From contig NZ_JAAARM010000003.1 of assembly GCF_009908285.1 (NCBI RefSeq), forward strand, positions 124,001 through 188,000: a stretch of DNA of 64,000 nt. The letters run 5' to 3'. This document shows, piece by piece, positions 18,448 through 28,078 of the stretch (positions are counted from its first letter, which is position 1; each line of letters opens with the position of its first letter). The notes below the pieces were generated by a model that saw nothing but the letters and a program-made list of their open reading frames with translations, did not search any database and was not told the DNA's origin. Source of the stretch: Pseudomonas sp. Fl4BN1 (GTDB lineage: Bacteria; Pseudomonadota; Gammaproteobacteria; Pseudomonadales; Pseudomonadaceae). The position numbers were made by a program, and so were the translations under genes.

Positions 18448-18822
18448 GACGGGTCACATCCCTGTGGCGGCCGCACGCTAAGGCGCTGAACGAAGGTTCA
18501 AACGCGGCCTTGGGTTTGCACATACGCTGATTCCATGGCGGTTGCCTCAGCGTGAAGTACCGGTGTTCCATACCTTTGGAACGCCGTGATGGTGCGCAAT
18601 CATACCCAGCCCGAGCCCCTCTACACAGGGGGCAGGCCAACTTATCGATTGCGATTCGGTACATAGGGTAGACGCATTTTTCTCCGGGGCAGGCCCTTTC
18701 GATGAATCTCCGCGAATTGCCGCGGCCTTCCCGGGGGCTATCGGTTGCCGGGGCAGGCTTGCCGCGACGGCAGCGGCCGGAACGCTGCAAGGCTTGCGGG
18801 CCGATTCGTCGGCACGCCGCAC
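18448..18822. other. Intergenic region between glgX end and the PIG-L gene start
   Basis: About 375 bp with no credible gene. It contains the palindrome at 18561-18586. No promoter consensus could be assigned with confidence. Confidence 0.5.
18561..18586. promoter_or_regulatory. Imperfect palindrome, possible operator
   Basis: CGGTGTTCCA-TACCTT-TGGAACGCCG: two 10-bp arms with one mismatch around a 6-bp centre. The core GTTCCA/TGGAAC is perfect. It lies about 115 bp upstream of the PIG-L gene. Without a T-run it looks more like a protein-binding site than a terminator. The cognate regulator is unknown. Confidence 0.35.
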
Positions 18823-20985
18823 TTACTCTTGTTCCTCATGCTGGAGTTCGAAGAACAGCAAGGAGCGACCGGTGACCGAGTATTCGTGGCCGAAGGCGAA
18901 GCGTTCCTGGCCGCGCACCGCCGGCTGGTTGGTGTCGATCATGCAGGTCCAGAACTCCCCGGCGGGGACCTGGGGCAAGCGGAAATTGACCACGTCGTGG
19001 TGGGCGTTGACCACCAGCAGCACGGTGGCGTCGGCCCCGGGGCGGCGGATCCCGGTTTCCTGGGCGCGGCCGTCCAGCAGCATGCCCAGGCAGCGGCCAT
19101 GGGCGTCCTGCCAGTGCTCGGTGGTCATCTCGCTGCCGTCGGGGGCCAGCCAGGTCACGTCCTTGACCCCGATGTCCTCGTTGTAATTACCCACCAGGAA
19201 GCGCCCACGGCGCAGGATCGGGTAGTTCAGGCGCAGCTTGATCAGGCGCTTGACGAACTTCAGCAGCGACTTGCCGTCGGCGTCCAGGTCCCAGTTGACC
19301 CAGCCGATCTCGCTGTCCTGGCAGTAGGCATTGTTGTTGCCGTGCTGGGTGCGGGCGAATTCATCACCGGCCACCACCATCGGCGTGCCCTGGGCCAGCA
19401 GCAGGGTGGCGAAGCAGTTGCGCATCTGGCGCAGGCGCAGGGCGTTGATCTCGGGATCGTCGGTGGGCCCCTCGACGCCGTGGTTCCAGGACAGGTTGTT
19501 GTTGCTGCCGTCCTGGTTGTTCTCGTCGTTGGCCTCGTTGTGCTTGTCGTTGTAGGACACCAGGTCGTGCAGGGTGAAGCCGTCGTGGGCGGTGACGAAG
19601 TTGAGCGAGGCATAGGGGCGCCGGCCGCGCTGGTCGAACATCTCGCCGGAGGCGGTCATGCGCCCGGCAAAGTCCGCCAGTTGACCATCGTCGCCTTTCC
19701 AGAAGGCCCGTACGGTGTCGCGAAAGCGGTCGTTCCACTCCACCCAGCCCGGCGGGAAGTTGCCTACCTGATAGCCACCGGGGCCACAGTCCCAGGGTTC
19801 GGCGATCATTTTCACCTGGCGCAGCACCGGGTCCTGGCGGCAGGCCACGAGGAAGCTGTGGCGTTCGTCGAAACCGTTGTGGTAGCGGCCGAGGATGGTC
19901 GCCAGGTCGAAGCGGAAGCCGTCCACGTGCATTTCCGTGGCCCAGTAGCGCAACGAGTCGGTGACCATCTGCAGCACGCAGGGGTGGCTCAGGTCGAGGG
20001 TGTTGCCGGTGCCGGAATCGTTGATATAGAAACGCTTGTCGTCGGGCATCAGGCGATAGTAGGAAGCGTTGTCGATGCCGCGCATGGACAGGGTCGGGCC
20101 TTGCTCGTTGCCTTCGGCGGTGTGGTTGTAGACCACGTCCAGCAGCACTTCCAGCCCGGCTTCGTGCAGGTGCGCGACCATTTCCTTGAATTCGGCAATC
20201 TTGCCGCTGGCCAGGTAGCGCGGGTCCGGGGCGAAGAAGGCGATGCTGTTGTAGCCCCAGTAGTTGGTCATGCCCTTGTGCAGCAGGTGCTGGTCGTTGA
20301 CGAAGGCGTGGACCGGCAGCAGTTCCACCGATGACACCCCAAGCTTGCGGATGTGCTCCAGCACGTCGTCGACCATCAGCCCGGCGAAGGTGCCCCGCAG
20401 GTTTTCCGGGACCGCGGGGTGGCGCATGGTGAAGCCGCGCACGTGGGTCTCGTAGATGATGGTCTTGTCCCACGGCACGCTGACCCGCTGGTCGTTGCCC
20501 CAGGTGTGGGCCGGGTCGATGACCTTGCACTTGGGCACGAAGGGCGCGCTGTCGCGCTCATCGAAACTGAGGTCGGCGTCGGGGTGGCCAATGGTGTAGC
20601 CGAACAGCGCCTCGGACCATCGCAGCTGGCCCACCAGCTGCTTGGCATAGGGATCGATCAGCAATTTGTTGGGATTGAAGCGGTGGCCGTTGGCGGGGTC
20701 ATAGGGACCATGCACCCGGTAGCCGTAGATCAGCCCGGGATGGGCGTCGGGCAGGTAGCCGTGGAAGATCTCGTCGGTGTATTCCGGCAGTTCGATGCGC
20801 TCCAGTTCGACCTCCCCGGTGTCGTCGAAGATACACAGTTCGACCTTGGCGGCGTTGGCCGAGAACAGCGCGAAGTTGACCCCCAGACCGTCCCAGGTGG
20901 CGCCCAGGGGGAAGGGCAGGCCTTCACGAATGCGCGAAGGTTCACTCCCGGGGGGAGGCGCCGGGATCTGCTTGGATCTGCTCAT
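18823..20985 (-). CDS. glgX: Glycogen debranching enzyme GlgX (isoamylase type)
   Basis: 720 residues. It hydrolyses alpha-1,6 branches in glucan that has been shortened from its ends. The N-terminal CBM48 (about residues 18-130, PLGATWDGLGVNFALFSANA) is followed by a GH13_11 barrel. The nucleophile Asp lies in VDGFRFDLATILGR, the acid/base Glu in MIAEPWDCGPGGYQVG, and the third carboxylate in NFVTAHDGFTLHDLVSY. It is the last gene of the minus-strand arm, after the DUF2934 gene, and would feed linear chains to TreY/TreZ. The start ATG at 20985 has GGAGCAACC upstream. Confidence 0.96.
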   Translation of the reverse strand: MSRSKQIPAPPPGSEPSRIREGLPFPLGATWDGLGVNFALFSANAAKVELCIFDDTGEVELERIELPEYTDEIFHGYLPDAHPGLIYGYRVHGPYDPANGHRFNPNKLLIDPYAKQLVGQLRWSEALFGYTIGHPDADLSFDERDSAPFVPKCKVIDPAHTWGNDQRVSVPWDKTIIYETHVRGFTMRHPAVPENLRGTFAGLMVDDVLEHIRKLGVSSVELLPVHAFVNDQHLLHKGMTNYWGYNSIAFFAPDPRYLASGKIAEFKEMVAHLHEAGLEVLLDVVYNHTAEGNEQGPTLSMRGIDNASYYRLMPDDKRFYINDSGTGNTLDLSHPCVLQMVTDSLRYWATEMHVDGFRFDLATILGRYHNGFDERHSFLVACRQDPVLRQVKMIAEPWDCGPGGYQVGNFPPGWVEWNDRFRDTVRAFWKGDDGQLADFAGRMTASGEMFDQRGRRPYASLNFVTAHDGFTLHDLVSYNDKHNEANDENNQDGSNNNLSWNHGVEGPTDDPEINALRLRQMRNCFATLLLAQGTPMVVAGDEFARTQHGNNNAYCQDSEIGWVNWDLDADGKSLLKFVKRLIKLRLNYPILRRGRFLVGNYNEDIGVKDVTWLAPDGSEMTTEHWQDAHGRCLGMLLDGRAQETGIRRPGADATVLLVVNAHHDVVNFRLPQVPAGEFWTCMIDTNQPAVRGQERFAFGHEYSVTGRSLLFFELQHEEQE

Positions 20986-21098
20986 GGTTGCTCCTGCAAA
21001 TAAGGTCGGGGTTCGAGCCCGGGGTTTCTCCGGGCGAGCGAAACCTTTGTGGTGCTGGGGCGCGCCACAGGTTCATCGCAATGAGGCCAGGAGTGTCG

Positions 21099-21386
21099 TC
21101 AGTTGGCTGGCGGTTTGCGCGGCGCTCGGGGTTTCTTGGTGGCGGGCTTTTCACCCGGAGGCACCACCACGGCAGCGGCCGACTTGGCCTTGGGCTTGAC
21201 TGCGCTCTTGCTCGCCGGCTTGGCAGCGGTGGATTTGGCCTTGGATGGCGAGTTTGGGGCCAGGGCCTCGGCTTCGGCGAGCTTGCGGGCCATTTCCCAA
21301 TGGCGGGCCTCGTGGCCCTGCGGCTTACCTTCCGACTCCCAGATCTGATAAGCGAATTCACGAATGCGTTTGTCGTCGGTACTCAT
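21099..21386 (-). CDS. DUF2934 domain protein with a basic Lys/Ala/Pro tail
   Basis: 95 residues. The N-terminal 40 residues (DKRIREFAYQIWESEGKP then HWEMA) match the short DUF2934 motif. The rest is a Lys/Ala/Pro/Ser-rich, very basic, probably disordered tail, similar in composition to histone-H1-like or DNA-binding tails. It is set between treY (21 bp upstream) and glgX in the same direction, and I recall the same placement in other Pseudomonas trehalose loci. The function is unknown. The conserved location suggests a role in the pathway, stress response or glucan granule, but this is inference. Confidence 0.82.
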   Translation of the reverse strand: MSTDDKRIREFAYQIWESEGKPQGHEARHWEMARKLAEAEALAPNSPSKAKSTAAKPASKSAVKPKAKSAAAVVVPPGEKPATKKPRAPRKPPAN

Positions 21387-21407
21387 CGCAATGCTCCTGG
21401 ACTGAAC

Positions 21408-24194
21408 TCAATGTTGGATCAAAAGGTTGAGCGGAAAGTCTTGCAGTACGGCACTGATCATCAGCTCTCTGTTGGGTGTGACTAGCGCCGTGGAAAAAAG
21501 TCCATTCAGGTTGCGGCCCGAGGCGGCGAACGGTAGTTGCACCCGAGCATCGCCCCAAAGCGGCGCATCGACCCAGGGCAGTGCACTGTCTTTCAGCCAG
21601 CCGGCGACCTGGATCGGCACGATCACCACGGCCCGCTGCTGCTGGTATTCACGCATGAATGCCAGGACTCGTTCGGCGCCTTGGCCGATGACCGGCAACG
21701 GCTGATAGCGCCCTTGGCGAAACAGCTGTGGATACTGGCTGCGCAGCTCCAGGGTACGGGCGATCAAGCCTTGCTTGATGCGCCCATCCCGCCACTGGGC
21801 GAGCCACTCGCCCGGGGCCGGCAAACTTTCCAGTGCCCGCTGCCGGGCGCGGTAGTCCACTGGCCGGCGGTTGTCCGGGTCCACCAGGCTGAAGTCCCAG
21901 AAATCGTTGCCCTGATACAGGTCCGGGACACCCGGCACGGTCATGCGCAGCAAGGTTTGCGCCAGACTGTTGAGAGCCCCGGCGGGAGCGATGGCGTTGG
22001 CTGCAGCGGCAATCGAACGGCGCAAGGCCAGGCCTTGGGGGGAACGCAGCAGGGCGTTGACAAACCCCTGGACCGCGTTTTCGTACTCCGGGTTCTTGGC
22101 CGCCCAACTGCTGTGCAATTTGGCCTCGCGCAGGGCCTTGAGCTGCCATTGGCAGATTCGCTCTGCATAGCGCTCGAGTGCTGACTGATCCTGCGCTCCG
22201 AGATCCAGGGGCCAACTGCCCAGCAAGGTCTGATAGAGGATCAATTCATCTCCCGCCGAGGGGGCGTCGGGATGGGCGCGCAACGGCACGGCCAACTCGC
22301 GCCAGGTGTCGACTTGCCCGGCGTACCACTCGGCGCGTTCACTGAGCACTGCCAGGCGCGCACGGCTGTCTTCACCGCGCTTGTGGTCATGGGTGGCGCT
22401 GGTCAGCAGGTTGTCGGGGAAACTCGCCAGGCGTTGTTCGCAGGCCGCGTGGAAGGCCGACACCGGTGCACTGAACTGCTCGGTATTGAAGCCCACGTCA
22501 TTACGCGACAACAGCACTGCCGAGCGATAGAAGGCCGTGTCTTCCACGGCCTTGGCCGCCGCCGGCGACGTCAGTTGCTGGAAGCGCACGCAGGCGTGAC
22601 GCAGCAGTTTGCGCCCGCGACCCGGTGGCTGCCGGCGCCAGCCCTGGCCGCCAAGCCAGCGCTCCAGGTAATCCAGCACCGGCCAATCTGCTTCGCTCAG
22701 GCTGGCCCGGGCGCCGCTCATGGCTTGCTCGAAGAACGCTTGGTCTTGTGGCGCACGGCCGCAGGCACTGATGTAGGTGCGGTACACCGGGAAGTGCACG
22801 ATCAGCGCCTGCAATGTCCGGCGGATGGCGCCCAGGGTCAGGTCGCGGCTCATCAGGTCCAGGCGTGCGACCTGCAGCAGGGCCTGCGCGACGCTTTCAA
22901 AATCGCTGGCCAGAGAGCTGTTGAGAATCTGCTGGCGTGCCAGTCGTGCTTCTTCGCCAAACTGCGCCGGGCGCTGGCTGTGTCGACTCCACAGCTCGGC
23001 GAGCAATGGCTGGCCCCTGGGCGCCTGTTGCAGCAGCGACACTTGGTTCATGAATTCGTAGCCGGTGCTGCCGTCCACCCCCCAGTCGTGGTGCAGGCGC
23101 TCGCCGGTGCCGAGGATCTTCTCGACAAAGATCGGCAGGTGCTGGCCGGGGCGCAGGCGGTCAACCCGGCGTCGCAGTTTGCGGCAGTACCCCCGAGGGT
23201 CGGCGAGGCCGTCGATATGGTCGATGCGCAGCCCGTCCACCAGTTGCTGCTCGATCAGCTCGAAGAGCTTTGCGTGAGTGGCTTCGAACACTGCCGGGCG
23301 TTCGACCCGCAGGCCTCCCAGTTCGTTGACGTCGAAGAAGCGCCGCCAGTTGATGTCGTCGGCAGCGGTGCGCCAACTGGCCAGGCGGTAGCTCTGCTGT
23401 TCCAGCAGTTGATGCAGGCGCGCCAAACCCTCTGGCTGGCGGCAGTCGTAGCGGTGCAAGTGGCTCTCGATCGCCTGGCGTACCGACGGCTGTTCCAGCA
23501 ACTGTCCCAGGGACTGCAGCAAAGGTTGTGCTTGGGCGTGGGCATCGCCGTTGAAACGCAAAGCGGAAAAACCGTCGGCGAGGGTTTTCAGAGCGGCGCA
23601 GTATTCGGCCTGCAAACCGCCCTCAACTTGCAGTAACTGCCCATAGTCGCCGGGACAGACAGGGAAACGGTGCTCGTGGTGCCGGACATGAAAGCCCCGC
23701 AGGTCGTCATCCAGCTGCAATATCAGGTGGCCTTCCTGCAGCGCCACGCCGTAGTCGCTGCCCAGGAATGGCAAGAGCAACTGGCCTTCCATCAGCGGGT
23801 CGGGGGAATGCCACTGGATATCGAAGAACTCGCCATAAGGGCTCAGGCGACCCCAGCGCAACAGGTCGAGCCACCAGGGGTTATCGCCACCGCCCACCGC
23901 CATGTGGTTGGAGACGAAGTCGAGGATCAGCCCCATCTGCTGCTGGCGCAAGGCAGCCACCAGGCGCTTGAGGGCCGCTTCGCCGCCCAGTTGCGGGTTG
24001 ACCCGGGTCGGGTCAACCACGTCATAACCGTGCATCGAGCCGGCTCGGGCGCAGAGCAGTGGCGAGGCATACAAGTGACTGATGCCCAGGCGGGCGAAAT
24101 AGGGCACCAGGGGCACCGCGTCGTCGAGGGTGAAGCCTTGATGAAATTGCAGGCGCAGGGTCGCTCGTAGCAACGGCTCGGCCGGCGGGTTCAT
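21408..24194 (-). CDS. treY: Malto-oligosyltrehalose synthase TreY
   Basis: 928 residues. It rearranges the reducing-end glucose of malto-oligosaccharides from alpha-1,4 to alpha-1,1, making maltooligosyl-trehalose (GH13_26). Family features are RATLRLQFHQGFTLDDA at the N-terminus, SHLYASPLL, the barrel motif VDGLRIDHIDGLADP carrying the nucleophile, and FVEKILGTGE with the acid/base Glu. The C-terminal GVPDLYQGNDFWDFSLVDPDNRRPVDY is highly characteristic. The start overlaps the malQ stop by 4 bp. The product is cleaved by TreZ, two genes upstream. Confidence 0.96.
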   Translation of the reverse strand: MNPPAEPLLRATLRLQFHQGFTLDDAVPLVPYFARLGISHLYASPLLCARAGSMHGYDVVDPTRVNPQLGGEAALKRLVAALRQQQMGLILDFVSNHMAVGGGDNPWWLDLLRWGRLSPYGEFFDIQWHSPDPLMEGQLLLPFLGSDYGVALQEGHLILQLDDDLRGFHVRHHEHRFPVCPGDYGQLLQVEGGLQAEYCAALKTLADGFSALRFNGDAHAQAQPLLQSLGQLLEQPSVRQAIESHLHRYDCRQPEGLARLHQLLEQQSYRLASWRTAADDINWRRFFDVNELGGLRVERPAVFEATHAKLFELIEQQLVDGLRIDHIDGLADPRGYCRKLRRRVDRLRPGQHLPIFVEKILGTGERLHHDWGVDGSTGYEFMNQVSLLQQAPRGQPLLAELWSRHSQRPAQFGEEARLARQQILNSSLASDFESVAQALLQVARLDLMSRDLTLGAIRRTLQALIVHFPVYRTYISACGRAPQDQAFFEQAMSGARASLSEADWPVLDYLERWLGGQGWRRQPPGRGRKLLRHACVRFQQLTSPAAAKAVEDTAFYRSAVLLSRNDVGFNTEQFSAPVSAFHAACEQRLASFPDNLLTSATHDHKRGEDSRARLAVLSERAEWYAGQVDTWRELAVPLRAHPDAPSAGDELILYQTLLGSWPLDLGAQDQSALERYAERICQWQLKALREAKLHSSWAAKNPEYENAVQGFVNALLRSPQGLALRRSIAAAANAIAPAGALNSLAQTLLRMTVPGVPDLYQGNDFWDFSLVDPDNRRPVDYRARQRALESLPAPGEWLAQWRDGRIKQGLIARTLELRSQYPQLFRQGRYQPLPVIGQGAERVLAFMREYQQQRAVVIVPIQVAGWLKDSALPWVDAPLWGDARVQLPFAASGRNLNGLFSTALVTPNRELMISAVLQDFPLNLLIQH

Positions 24195-26272
24195 CGGTCA
24201 CGCTCAAGGGCTTGTTGGCGGGCACAGGCCAGCAGCTCCAGGCGCCGTGCGGCGTCGCTGTCATCCAGCAGGCGTGTGCTCGAACTGGCCAAGCGCCGAC
24301 GCCAGTTGGGGTGGGTGTCGAGGGTGCCGGGCAGGTTGGCCTGCTCGTCGATGCCCAGGGCATCTTCCAATGGCAGCAGTACCAGGGGCGCCCGGGTATG
24401 GCCGAGAAAACGCACGCTGGCGTCCACCACCTGATCGGCTTCGTGGGCCTGCTCGTGGAAATTCTGCGGGTCCTGGGCCAGGGCCTGGCGCAGGCCCTCG
24501 CGTTCGCGCTGGCGATGTTCGCGCCATTGCAGCGCACCGGCTTCATCCACCAGGCCCAGGCGCAGGTTCCAGTCGATGTCGCGGCCGTGCCACCAGCCGT
24601 TGAGGGTGGGCAGGTCGTGGGTGCTGGTGGTGGCCAGGGCGTTGTCCGGCCAGTCGAGGATCGGCTTGAAGTGGCAGCCATGGTCCTGTTCGAACAACAG
24701 CACGCGCATGCCGAGCATGGCCCGGGCCGCGAGCTTTTCCCGCAGGCCGTCGGGCACCGTGCCCAGGTCCTCGCCGAGCACGATGGCCTGGTGACGGTGG
24801 GATTCCAGGGCCAGCAGGCGCAGCAGGTCGTCCACCGGGTAATACAGATAGGCACCATCACTGGGGGGCGCGCCCAGGGGGATCACCCACAGCCGTTGCA
24901 GGCCCATCACATGGTCGATGCGCAGGCCACCGGCATGGGCGAAGTTGGCCCGGAGCATTTCGATGAAGGCGCGAAACCCATGGCGCTGCAAACCCTCCGG
25001 GGAGAAGGCACAGATGCCCCAGCCCTGGCCCTGGCGATTGAGAATGTCCGGTGGCGCGCCCACGGTCAGGGCCGCCAGCAACTGTTCCTGGCGACTCCAG
25101 GCCTGGCTGCCGCCACCGTCGGCGCCCACCGCCAGGTCGGCAATCAGGCCGATGCCCATGCCGCTGCTGCGCGCGGCACTTTGCGCCCGTTGCAGGCTGC
25201 GGGCGATCAGCCACTGGCAGAAGGCATGGAAACTGATTTCATCGGCATGCTCCTCGGCGAACTGCACCAGCGCCGGGCTGGCGGGATTGCGCCAGTGCTC
25301 CGGCCAGTGGCGCCAGTCGAGGTCTTCGCCACGGGTCGCACGCTGGGCCTGGATGGCCTCGAAGCGGCAATGGTTCTCCAAGGCTTCGCCAGCGGCCTGG
25401 CGGTAGCTGGCGAAGTCCTGATGCAGCGGGTGCGCCCCGTGGCAGAAGCCTTGATACAGGGCCCGCAGCGCCTGTTGCTTGGCCTGGGCCGCCTGGGGCC
25501 AGTCGATCAACGGGTGCTGTTCCAGTGCCTGCAGCTGTTCAGCGACGCCGCAGGCTTCGATCGCTGCGCGCCAGGCCCGTTCGCCGAGGATCGTTCCGGG
25601 GGCGGCATACAAACTGTTGAGAAACAGACGGCTGGAGGGTGAGTAGGGGCTATAGCGCTGGGGGGCGCTGGCGAACATGGCGTGCAGCGGGCTGATGGCC
25701 AGCGCGTTGGCCCCGCGTTCGGCCGCTTGCCGGGCCAGTTCCTCCAGGGCCTGGGTGTCGCCGAAGCCGCCATCGCCGGGGCGGCGCAGGGAATACAGCT
25801 GCACGCTGAGGCCCCAGGCCCGCGGCGTCGCCTGGTCCACCGCTTGAGCCACGCTGTAGCAGCGCTCCGGGGCCACCGCGAGGATGAAGTGTTCGTCCTC
25901 GATGCTCGCGCTGTGGTAACCCACGGGGATCTGACCGGGCAGCACACTCTGCCCATCCAGTTGCAACGACAGTTGCTGGCCGTCTTCCAGTTGCAGTTCA
26001 CAGAGGGCCTGGGGCGGAAAATAGCGGGCCAGGTCCAGGCCTTGGCCGACATCCGCGGTGAGCAGCGGCGGCAGGTGCCGGCTCTGTTGGGCCTGGTGCA
26101 ATTGCCGCAGGCTGTTTTCGATTTCCACAGGGTTCTCGGCTGGGTGCCCCAGGCCTGCCAGCACCGCGCGCAACACCCGCGGTTCGACCCGTTGCGCACG
26201 GCCGTTGGCATCCACCCAGTCCACTGCCAGACCGGCGCGGCTGGCGAGTATTTCCAGTTGCGCATCGTTCAT
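24191..26272 (-). CDS. malQ: 4-alpha-glucanotransferase MalQ (amylomaltase)
   Basis: 693 residues, GH77. It transfers glucan chains between malto-oligosaccharides and so adjusts chain length for TreY. It has the N-terminal extension of about 140 residues seen in E. coli-type MalQ. GH77 motifs follow: the nucleophile region LRIDHVMGLQRLWVIPLG, VLGEDLGTVPDGLRE with the acid/base Glu, and STHDLPTLNGWW. It overlaps treZ (26269-26272) and treY (24191-24194) by 4 bp each, so the three genes are probably translated as a coupled unit. Confidence 0.95.
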   Translation of the reverse strand: MNDAQLEILASRAGLAVDWVDANGRAQRVEPRVLRAVLAGLGHPAENPVEIENSLRQLHQAQQSRHLPPLLTADVGQGLDLARYFPPQALCELQLEDGQQLSLQLDGQSVLPGQIPVGYHSASIEDEHFILAVAPERCYSVAQAVDQATPRAWGLSVQLYSLRRPGDGGFGDTQALEELARQAAERGANALAISPLHAMFASAPQRYSPYSPSSRLFLNSLYAAPGTILGERAWRAAIEACGVAEQLQALEQHPLIDWPQAAQAKQQALRALYQGFCHGAHPLHQDFASYRQAAGEALENHCRFEAIQAQRATRGEDLDWRHWPEHWRNPASPALVQFAEEHADEISFHAFCQWLIARSLQRAQSAARSSGMGIGLIADLAVGADGGGSQAWSRQEQLLAALTVGAPPDILNRQGQGWGICAFSPEGLQRHGFRAFIEMLRANFAHAGGLRIDHVMGLQRLWVIPLGAPPSDGAYLYYPVDDLLRLLALESHRHQAIVLGEDLGTVPDGLREKLAARAMLGMRVLLFEQDHGCHFKPILDWPDNALATTSTHDLPTLNGWWHGRDIDWNLRLGLVDEAGALQWREHRQREREGLRQALAQDPQNFHEQAHEADQVVDASVRFLGHTRAPLVLLPLEDALGIDEQANLPGTLDTHPNWRRRLASSSTRLLDDSDAARRLELLACARQQALERDR

Positions 26273-28065
26273 AGGCGTTCTCCATCAGGGGCGCTCGGGG
26301 AGGTCTGGTCATCCAGTTGCACCAGCACACTGAAGGCCGGCAGGTAACCCTGGCTCCAGTGCTCGAGGGTGTGCGCTGGGTACTCGAACCACAGTCGCGA
26401 GGCTTGCAGGGGCGGCAGCTCGACCCGGTGCGGGCTGAGGTTGAGGTCGATGCGCAACAGGCTGCCGTCCCCCAGACGCCAGCGCGCACTCAAGGCGCCT
26501 TCCGCCAGTACCTCGGTCTCCAGGGCACGGGCGCCGACCAGGCGCGGGATCAGCTCGCGGTGGCGGATACGCAGCAAGCTGCGGTACAGCTCGCGAGTCG
26601 CGCAGGCTTGTTGCAATTGTGCTTGCGGGCGTGAGGCATTGAAGGTTGAGAGCGCATTGGGGTCGGGAATGCGCTGGCGCTGCTGCGCGTCGGCAAAGGC
26701 GCTGAAGGCGGCGAATTCATTGCGCCGCCCCTCGCGCACCGCTGCCGCCAGTTCGCCCTGGTGGCTGGTAAAGAACAGGAACGGCTCCTGGGCCGCCATC
26801 TCGTCGCCCATGAACAACAGCGGGATCATCGGCGACAACAGCAACAGTACGGTGGCGGCATGCAGGGCCTGGGTTGGCGCCAGTTGGTTGAGGCGCTCAC
26901 CGAATGCGCGGTTGCCGATCTGGTCGTGGTTCTGCAGGAACAGTACGAAGGCGCTTGGGGGCAGATGGCCGCTGGGTTCGCCGCGAGCCTCGCCATGGCG
27001 ATTGGCATGCCCCTGAAAGGCGAAGCCCTGGCTCAGGCAGCGGGCCAGTTGCGCGGTAGGCTGCTCAGCGAAATCGGCGTAGTAGGCGTCGGTTTCCCCG
27101 GTCAGTAGCACGTGCAGGGCGTTGTGCCCGTCATCGTTCCACTGCGCGTCAAAACCTTGCTGCAGGAGGCTGGCCTGGTTGAGTTCGTTTTCCAGGTTGA
27201 GCCATACATGGCGCGAGGCCGGCACTGCCCGGCGTACCCGTTGGGCCAGTTCGACCAGGAAGTCCGGATCGTCGATGGCGTGCACCGCGTCCAGGCGCAG
27301 GCCGTCGAAGCGGTACTCCAGCAGCCACATCAGGGCGTTTTCAATAAAGAACTCGCGCACCGGCCGGCGGCGAAAGTCGATGGCCGCGCCCCAGGGGGTG
27401 TGCAGGTCCGTGCGGAAGAACTCCCTGGCGTATTGCTGCAGGTAGTTGCCGTCGGGACCGAAGTGGTTGTAGACCACGTCAAGGATCATCGCCAGCCCCA
27501 GGCCGTGAGCGGCATCGATCAAGGCCTTGAGGTCGTCGGGGGAACCGTAGGAGGCTTCCGGGGCGAAGGGCAGGACGCCGTCGTAACCCCAGTTGCGCTC
27601 GCCGGGAAACTCCGCCAGGGGCATCAGTTCGATGGCGCTCACCCCCAGCTCCACCAGGGCCGGCAAGGCTTGCCGTACCGCCAGGTAGCCACCCATCACG
27701 CCCACGTGCAGTTCGTAGATCACCGCTTCATGCCAGGGGCGGCCGCACCACTGGGGGTGCTGCCAGCAATAGCTGTGGGGGTCGACCACCAGGCTCGGGC
27801 CATGCACGTCGCCGTCCTGGGCCCGGGAGGCCGGGTCCGGCACCTGGATCTGGCCGTCGATAGTGAAGCGGTAGCGGCTGCCGGCCGGGCAGCGCGCCTG
27901 GACCATGAACCAGCCCTCGGGCTGGGGGTGCATCGGCAGTGACTGGCCGCCCCCCAGTTCGACGCTGACCGCCTGCGCATCCGGCGCCCACAGGGCGAAG
28001 CGGGTGCGCTCGGCATCCAGCATCAGCGCACCGTGGCTCGAGGTTTCCAAAGTGCTTAACGGCAT
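26269..28065 (-). CDS. treZ: Malto-oligosyltrehalose trehalohydrolase TreZ
   Basis: 598 residues. It hydrolyses the bond next to the terminal trehalose in maltooligosyl-trehalose, releasing trehalose (GH13_10). An N-terminal CBM48-like domain (TRFALWAPDAQAVSVELG) comes before the barrel. The barrel has VGVMGGYLAVRQALP, the nucleophile in FDGLRLDAVHAIDD, a Glu in LNLENELNQAS and LFLQNHDQIGNRAFGERL. The gene begins 13 bp after the glgA stop. With TreY it forms the trehalose-releasing branch of the pathway. Confidence 0.96.
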   Translation of the reverse strand: MPLSTLETSSHGALMLDAERTRFALWAPDAQAVSVELGGGQSLPMHPQPEGWFMVQARCPAGSRYRFTIDGQIQVPDPASRAQDGDVHGPSLVVDPHSYCWQHPQWCGRPWHEAVIYELHVGVMGGYLAVRQALPALVELGVSAIELMPLAEFPGERNWGYDGVLPFAPEASYGSPDDLKALIDAAHGLGLAMILDVVYNHFGPDGNYLQQYAREFFRTDLHTPWGAAIDFRRRPVREFFIENALMWLLEYRFDGLRLDAVHAIDDPDFLVELAQRVRRAVPASRHVWLNLENELNQASLLQQGFDAQWNDDGHNALHVLLTGETDAYYADFAEQPTAQLARCLSQGFAFQGHANRHGEARGEPSGHLPPSAFVLFLQNHDQIGNRAFGERLNQLAPTQALHAATVLLLLSPMIPLLFMGDEMAAQEPFLFFTSHQGELAAAVREGRRNEFAAFSAFADAQQRQRIPDPNALSTFNASRPQAQLQQACATRELYRSLLRIRHRELIPRLVGARALETEVLAEGALSARWRLGDGSLLRIDLNLSPHRVELPPLQASRLWFEYPAHTLEHWSQGYLPAFSVLVQLDDQTSPSAPDGERL

Positions 28066-28078
28066 CTGTCCAGGCCCC

